Shown here one piece after another: positions 59,670 to 64,000 of a stretch of 64,000 nt of DNA. Origin of the DNA: Atriophallophorus winterbourni (taxonomy: Eukaryota > Platyhelminthes > Trematoda > Plagiorchiida > Microphallidae); the NCBI GenBank assembly GCA_013407085.1, contig JACCGJ010001783.1, positions 55,409 to 119,408 on the forward strand, read 5' to 3'. The position numbers and the translations under genes are program-made. The notes beneath the pieces are model-generated. The model ran no database searches. It saw nothing but the letters and a program-made list of their open reading frames with translations, and was not told where the DNA came from. Every line of letters starts with the position of its first letter. The first letter of the stretch is position 1.

Positions 59670-61580
59670 CTAGATATTTGACCATCGCTTTCGCCACCGG
59701 GAAAAGTACTTTTTCTTCCGATGTCTCCCATCACGTTTTCTTGATGTTCGTTCTTTGTGGAGTTGGGAGTGATTGTTCACGAACATTGTTGGTTCGTTGA
59801 AATGCAGTGGGAATCCATGATACGACGCTGAGCATGGGTAATATTCCGAATGAGGTGGCATGGTCTGTTGGAAATTGTGCTGTCCGTAATAGAAGCGCAT
59901 CATGTCATCCAGCATGGGTGGATGATATGAAGTAGCCTGCCACCAGGGAACAAGAGGCATACTGTAATACGATGGCTGAGCCTGTGCAAATTGATCTGAA
60001 GGAACTGGAAGCTGAGATTCTCGTTTAGAGTCCACAATCTCGTGATCTAGTCGCTGTTGCGAGTCCTCATACATCGGCATCAAATCTTCGTTGAAGCAAA
60101 GCTTCCTGAATTCTTTGTCAAGAGTACGCAATGAAGCATCCTCTATCAGATCAGAAGTTTCCGCCAAAGCCAATACACCCGCCGTTATCAAAGAAGCCGA
60201 ATCTGCCGTTGAAATCAGACTAGGGTTATCCCGCGGAGCAAGATTCTTGTGAGAAGCATGTTGTTTTAGTATTTTGGAACTCGGTGATTTACGCCGCATC
60301 GGAATTTTACTCGATGGTCTCTTCAAACCAGAGGAACTAGCAATTTTAGATTTAGCAGTAGATTTACTCAAGTGTGAAGATGGGATTGAGATATCTGGAC
60401 GACTTGGCTTGGTGGTGTGTTTTTCGTGCCTATTAGCATGTAGCAGGACTTCTTTATGAACAGGAAAACTTCGCTTTTGAGTGTGAAGCGATTGGCTCCG
60501 CCGAGAATTGCGTCCAGTAGAAATGGTATCAAACGTAGTGACTGCTGTAGTTTTACTTTGCATTCCAACTTTCACGACCCTGGAGTCTTTGCAATTTTGT
60601 ACTGGCTGTTGAGCCACGGGTTTAGGAATTCTGGAGGGTCTTGGCAAACTATCATGTAAATTCATGTGTTCAATATTTTTCTTCGATTTTTCGTCCCCCG
60701 TCTCTCCATGGCGTGACCGAGACACAACACAACTGTCGCGAGTACAGTCCGTGGATGAACGGGTTCTGGAACTTGAAGGCCAAGATTCCTTTTCCGGCGG
60801 AACCGTCGATGTGCATGATGTTATTAAATCTGACGTTGAGGCATCGTTATCGAATTGTGATGTGTCGGATTCCACCTCACACGAACAGTCTGAAGTGTAT
60901 TCAGTCCGGGTTACAACTCTAATTGAATCCGAGATAACTGTGGTCGAAATGACACCAACCATTGGTGTTTGATGCTGCAAATCGCAAGTTGGCATATGTG
61001 TAGGGTCCTGATAAGTGGCAGGGTTGCTCGACTGGTCTGAAGAGTGAACTAATTCCGAAATCTCACTGGAATAGGTCGAGTTCTTGCTAGAGCCAACAGA
61101 TTCCTTTGAATGTTTTAATTGGATGGAGGATGTATCTGCAATGCTTTTTCTAATCGTTATTTCCTTCCCGGATTCTGAACCCGCAGGATTAACCACCCTC
61201 AGAAAATGCTTGAATGTATCCAGGAAGCCTGTCGAATTGGTTGTGGATGAACTGGCCTTTCGAGACAAAGAAGCTACGCGAAATAATGTAGCCAATCTGG
61301 TGTTCATAACTTGATCGCCTGCTTGTTGAACTTTAAATGGAACGGCAGGATAGTGAGAATGATGCACAGGACCGTGACCACTTGTTCTTGAACTGTTCGC
61401 GTTTGAACATAAGCACGAGAACCACTTGGATTTGTCTTGTTTAAATGCAGCTTGCCTCCGGTACTCCGCTGGATGATGATTTACATCCGAAACACTGTCA
61501 CCCGTCACACTGACGGACGTGAGAGAATCCATCAAAAAGGATAGGCGTTTCGATAGACCTAAATTACCATTCCGTGACAC
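59670..61580 (-). CDS. SxIP-motif Ser-rich protein, large 3' exon
   Basis: A 636-codon minus-strand frame. Much of residues 100-440 is Ser/Thr-rich and basic, with SRIP (316-319, in PSRIPKP) and SKIP (424-427, in PSSKIPMRR). SxIP in a basic Ser/Pro-rich setting is the standard EB1-binding signature of microtubule plus-end proteins, so a role at microtubule ends is inferred. A conserved-looking helix (residues 478-515, LIEDASLRTLDKEFRKLCFN) and a Tyr/Pro-rich part (535-590) precede a very basic C terminus. The first codon is GTG; the nearest ATG is codon 17. An in-frame TGA lies just upstream and an acceptor-like ATGTAG ends at 61582, so this is probably a 3' exon of a larger gene; other exons were not found. 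A polyadenylation signal follows. Confidence 0.75.
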   Translation of the reverse strand: MSRNGNLGLSKRLSFLMDSLTSVSVTGDSVSDVNHHPAEYRRQAAFKQDKSKWFSCLCSNANSSRTSGHGPVHHSHYPAVPFKVQQAGDQVMNTRLATLFRVASLSRKASSSTTNSTGFLDTFKHFLRVVNPAGSESGKEITIRKSIADTSSIQLKHSKESVGSSKNSTYSSEISELVHSSDQSSNPATYQDPTHMPTCDLQHQTPMVGVISTTVISDSIRVVTRTEYTSDCSCEVESDTSQFDNDASTSDLITSCTSTVPPEKESWPSSSRTRSSTDCTRDSCVVSRSRHGETGDEKSKKNIEHMNLHDSLPRPSRIPKPVAQQPVQNCKDSRVVKVGMQSKTTAVTTFDTISTGRNSRRSQSLHTQKRSFPVHKEVLLHANRHEKHTTKPSRPDISIPSSHLSKSTAKSKIASSSGLKRPSSKIPMRRKSPSSKILKQHASHKNLAPRDNPSLISTADSASLITAGVLALAETSDLIEDASLRTLDKEFRKLCFNEDLMPMYEDSQQRLDHEIVDSKRESQLPVPSDQFAQAQPSYYSMPLVPWWQATSYHPPMLDDMMRFYYGQHNFQQTMPPHSEYYPCSASYHGFPLHFNEPTMFVNNHSQLHKERTSRKRDGRHRKKKYFSRWRKRWSNI

Positions 61581-61584
61581 ACTA

Positions 61585-62040
61585 CATGCTAATCAAATGG
61601 TTAATTTATTGATTTATTTTTATCACGTGATATGAAGTTTACGGTTAGACTTACAAGTGAGAGTATAAAAGTCGTACAAGGAATCTGTCTAAATAATTAT
61701 AATACACAAAGAAGGTGCGATAAGCAATGGAGGATGAATGATCAAAGATAACTCATAAAACTTCGGAAATTTAACAACGCAATTACCACCTGCATTTCTG
61801 TAATTCTACAGTTATGCATGATTCGGTGAACGGGCATTGGTGAATCTCAAAAGTTATACGTCTTGAGAATTCAGAAATAGCTACGAGTGAATTCATTTTT
61901 TTCAGATTTCTAGATTTCTCGCTAAATACAACGAAACTATGTGTATGTTGTCCTCCTTTGGTCAATATCCACCATGGATGTACATCACAGGTGTATTGCG
62001 ATTTCATGCTCCGCACGCTTTGTCGAGGTGCAAAATCCAT
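61585..62040. other. Unassigned, upstream of the SxIP exon
   Basis: No further exon of the minus-strand gene could be recognised. The minus-strand open frame at 61783-62040 shows no domain. Confidence 0.35.
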
Positions 62041-62500
62041 TAGTGATGAGTGCTGATCCCGTGCTTTTGAAAGATATGCAGAACATCACCCTTTGGAACA
62101 ACACAAGAGTAGGAAGCGCAGAAAAGACCGACGACACCAATTGCGAATCAGTAATAATTCGGGTTTCGGAAGAATTACATTCAAATGGTTCGAGCGACGA
62201 CATCCTCGGAATAATGGAAAGATGGATAGCGTCAGCCGGAATCGAGATCGGTCGAACAATCCCTGAGTGGCGATGACTTGAATCATACCGGTTGGCGCGA
62301 AATCGCCTGACAAATCACATCGAAATGACATCCGGTACAGACATTTTTCATTTGCCTACAGATTGACCTCATGGATGAAACTGGGCACATTTTGCAAGTG
62401 GCGATGAAACGCGGGGTGCAATGTGGTTATCGTTGAACCAATGACCCGAATAATGCGATAAGAGGCCAGGTATTCGCCGTTTGCCACTCCTTAACCTGGA
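62041..62500. repeat. Dispersed repeat E, copy 2
   Basis: Matches 62757-63310 in the same orientation and order (AGTGATGAGTGCTGA/AGCGATGAGTTTACG, GACACCAATTGCGAA/GACGACAATTGTGAA, TTGACCTCATGGATGAA/TTGACCTCAGGGATGAA). Copy spacing is about 720-815 bp because of insertions or deletions. Confidence 0.65.
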
Positions 62501-62756
62501 ATAACCCGACGAATTTATTCCTGGGTTCCCGCTACAAAATGACTGAGCAGTCCGATTCGAGAGCTACAAGCACTCCCACAACGCTCACAGTAATAGGCAG
62601 TACTCGGTCCATCGATGGCATTTACACATTCAACAACGGAGAGTAGTATCTACTATTTGCCAGCTTGCAGATGACGCTTTACATAATATCCACAAAGTAA
62701 GCGGTCAACAGCAAGTTTTTCAGGGTCAATGTCCTTCAATTTGTAAAGGTGCGAAG

Positions 62757-63310
62757 TGCATTAGCGATGAGTTTACGAATGGTATACAGAACTCTGCCTT
62801 CCGACACAACACAATAGCAAGAAGCGTCGAAACGTTCGACGACGACAATTGTGAACTCGTCATACTTCGGGTTTCGGATCGATAGCATTCGAACGGTTCG
62901 AGCGACAACATCTGCAATAGTATGAGAAAATGGACAACGCCAGCCGCAATCGAACGATATGCAATTCGTCAATGCCAGTCTAACAAGTCCTTTGTGGCGA
63001 GGACTTGAATTCTACCGGGTGGCACGAAATCGACTGACAAATCAGATTGAAGTGACAACCGGGACAGACATGTTGAGGATCGCCGTTGCGATTGCTTGTT
63101 TGCCTATATAATGTAAGCGTGTGCTTCATTGTTTTGTGCGCCTTTGACAAAACGGCTTCACTTGTGTTGTGGGATTCGTGGGTTGACCTCAGGGATGAAT
63201 CGAGACAATTGATGTGTGTGCGTGCAACGCGGGGGGACGTGGTTAATGTTGAGCGGATGACCCGAAAATGTGATAATTATTCCGATATTCGCCACTTGTT
63301 GACCTGGCGC
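62757..63310. repeat. Dispersed repeat E, copy 3
   Basis: See copy 2. The AATTCGTCAATG and GACAACCGGGACAGACATG blocks are also shared with 43780-44070. The plus-strand open frame here is not supported as coding. Confidence 0.65.
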
Positions 63311-63850
63311 AATGATTGTCGGCCTGTCTCTACCCCAACTCGCGACCATCTCATTTTCAAACGTTTTGTACTGCAAGTGCGGCCTGCCCAAAAGTCGATG
63401 CCCTGATTTCAACTCACCATACAGACCTTTTGGCATACGACGATGTCGCAGCAGGGCGAAAATGCTCTGCAGACCCGCTTTTGAAAGCACTTCAGCATTT
63501 GTTACTTTGTCCATTCGCGATACATTCAAGATGCCACGGATGCTGCGTAAATGAAAACTATTCCGTTTCAATTCGTATCTTGCGTGAATCGTCCAACTTT
63601 CACTGCCATACATTAAAGTATTTCATACGAAACTGCCATCCATTTGCCCTCACGCTTAGTTTGCTGTTGCCCAAGACATGAGAGTCTAAATGCGACATGG
63701 CAGTAGCTTTGGCAAACTACTTATCAATCCCGGAGCAGTGTAGATGAGATGTACTGTTTCAAGCTGGCAGTTTCCACTAGCGATAATGGGAGGCGATACA
63801 GTCCCAAGACTAAGTAATTTGGTCTAATTCATGCTGCTTGTCCACCCAGT
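63158..63850 (-). mobile_element. RTE-type LINE reverse transcriptase end
   Basis: Minus strand reads YGSESWTIHARYELKRNSFH, LRSIRGILNVSRMDKVTNAE, VLSKAGLQSIFALLRHRRM and GLYGELKSGHRLLGRPHLQY, the well-known C-terminal block of RTE-like endonuclease-reverse transcriptases. Further remnants (LPKLLPC-type) extend upstream to about 63850. After the block the frame runs into repeat E. This LINE type differs from the CR1-like copies elsewhere in the window. Confidence 0.8.
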
Positions 63851-63966
63851 CTTTGTATGTCGACATAAAGCGATTAATTGACGATAACAAATGTTTTTGA
63901 GCGTGAAAAAAGTTGACTGCGACCAACAGGTAACGGATTACTACATCCCGTACATTGGTTTGTGCT

Positions 63967-63980
63967 CTCTCTCTCTCTCA
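63967..63980. repeat. Short CT microsatellite
   Basis: About seven CT units near the window's right end. Confidence 0.8.
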
Positions 63981-64000
63981 TTACAACGAACTCGTTTACA

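Noticed and set aside
60368..61314. Plus-strand frames opposite the SxIP gene
   Set aside because: Shadows of the 636-codon minus-strand frame.
1..64000. CRISPR arrays, bacterial operons, rRNA or intact tRNA genes
   Set aside because: None seen; tRNA-like boxes occur only in SINE-type repeats, and the gene structure is clearly eukaryotic.

Overview
The window looks like nuclear DNA of a flatworm, most likely a digenean trematode. Genes are split into small exons by introns of very uneven length, including one of 41 nt. Between and inside genes lie many decayed CR1-like and RTE-like LINE fragments, a Penelope-like fragment, and dispersed repeats carrying hammerhead ribozymes of the kind known from schistosome SM-alpha repeats. 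The species call is an inference from this content.

Two protein-coding genes can be supported. (1) A plus-strand gene from 13193 to 34862 has ten recognisable exons whose splice phases all match and encodes an ERICH3 (C1orf173, DUF4590 family) homologue. The N-terminal exon or exons were not found. Phase-compatible extra exons at 34974-35036 and 42323-42534 may belong to it or to another transcript. (2) A minus-strand gene has a large 3' exon at 59670-61580 encoding a Ser-rich basic protein with two SxIP motifs, typical of EB-binding microtubule plus-end proteins. It is followed by a polyadenylation signal.

Layout: 1-9310 is mostly LINE copies on both strands plus a fold-back repeat. 9311-13192 is unassigned AT-rich sequence. 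13193-34862 is the ERICH3-like gene, whose introns hold LINE pieces, hammerhead repeats, a 1000-N gap and a long ATCT microsatellite. 35037-48200 is mostly unassigned, with LINE tails and repeats. 48235-59340 is dense in LINE fragments, a Penelope-like remnant, a hammerhead tandem repeat and a 590-bp fold-back element. 59600-61580 is the SxIP gene. 62041-63850 is repeats and an RTE-type LINE end.

The most interesting content is the small ribozyme repeats. One element (22841-23138, minus) has pol III-like A and B boxes, 14-bp target-site duplications and a complete hammerhead. A second family (15384-15480, 29500-29700, 50389-50651, 57052-57089) carries a different hammerhead, and two of its fragments begin at or within 2-3 nt of the predicted cleavage site. 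This suggests that ribozyme-processed RNAs, probably of multimeric origin, have been inserted into this genome.
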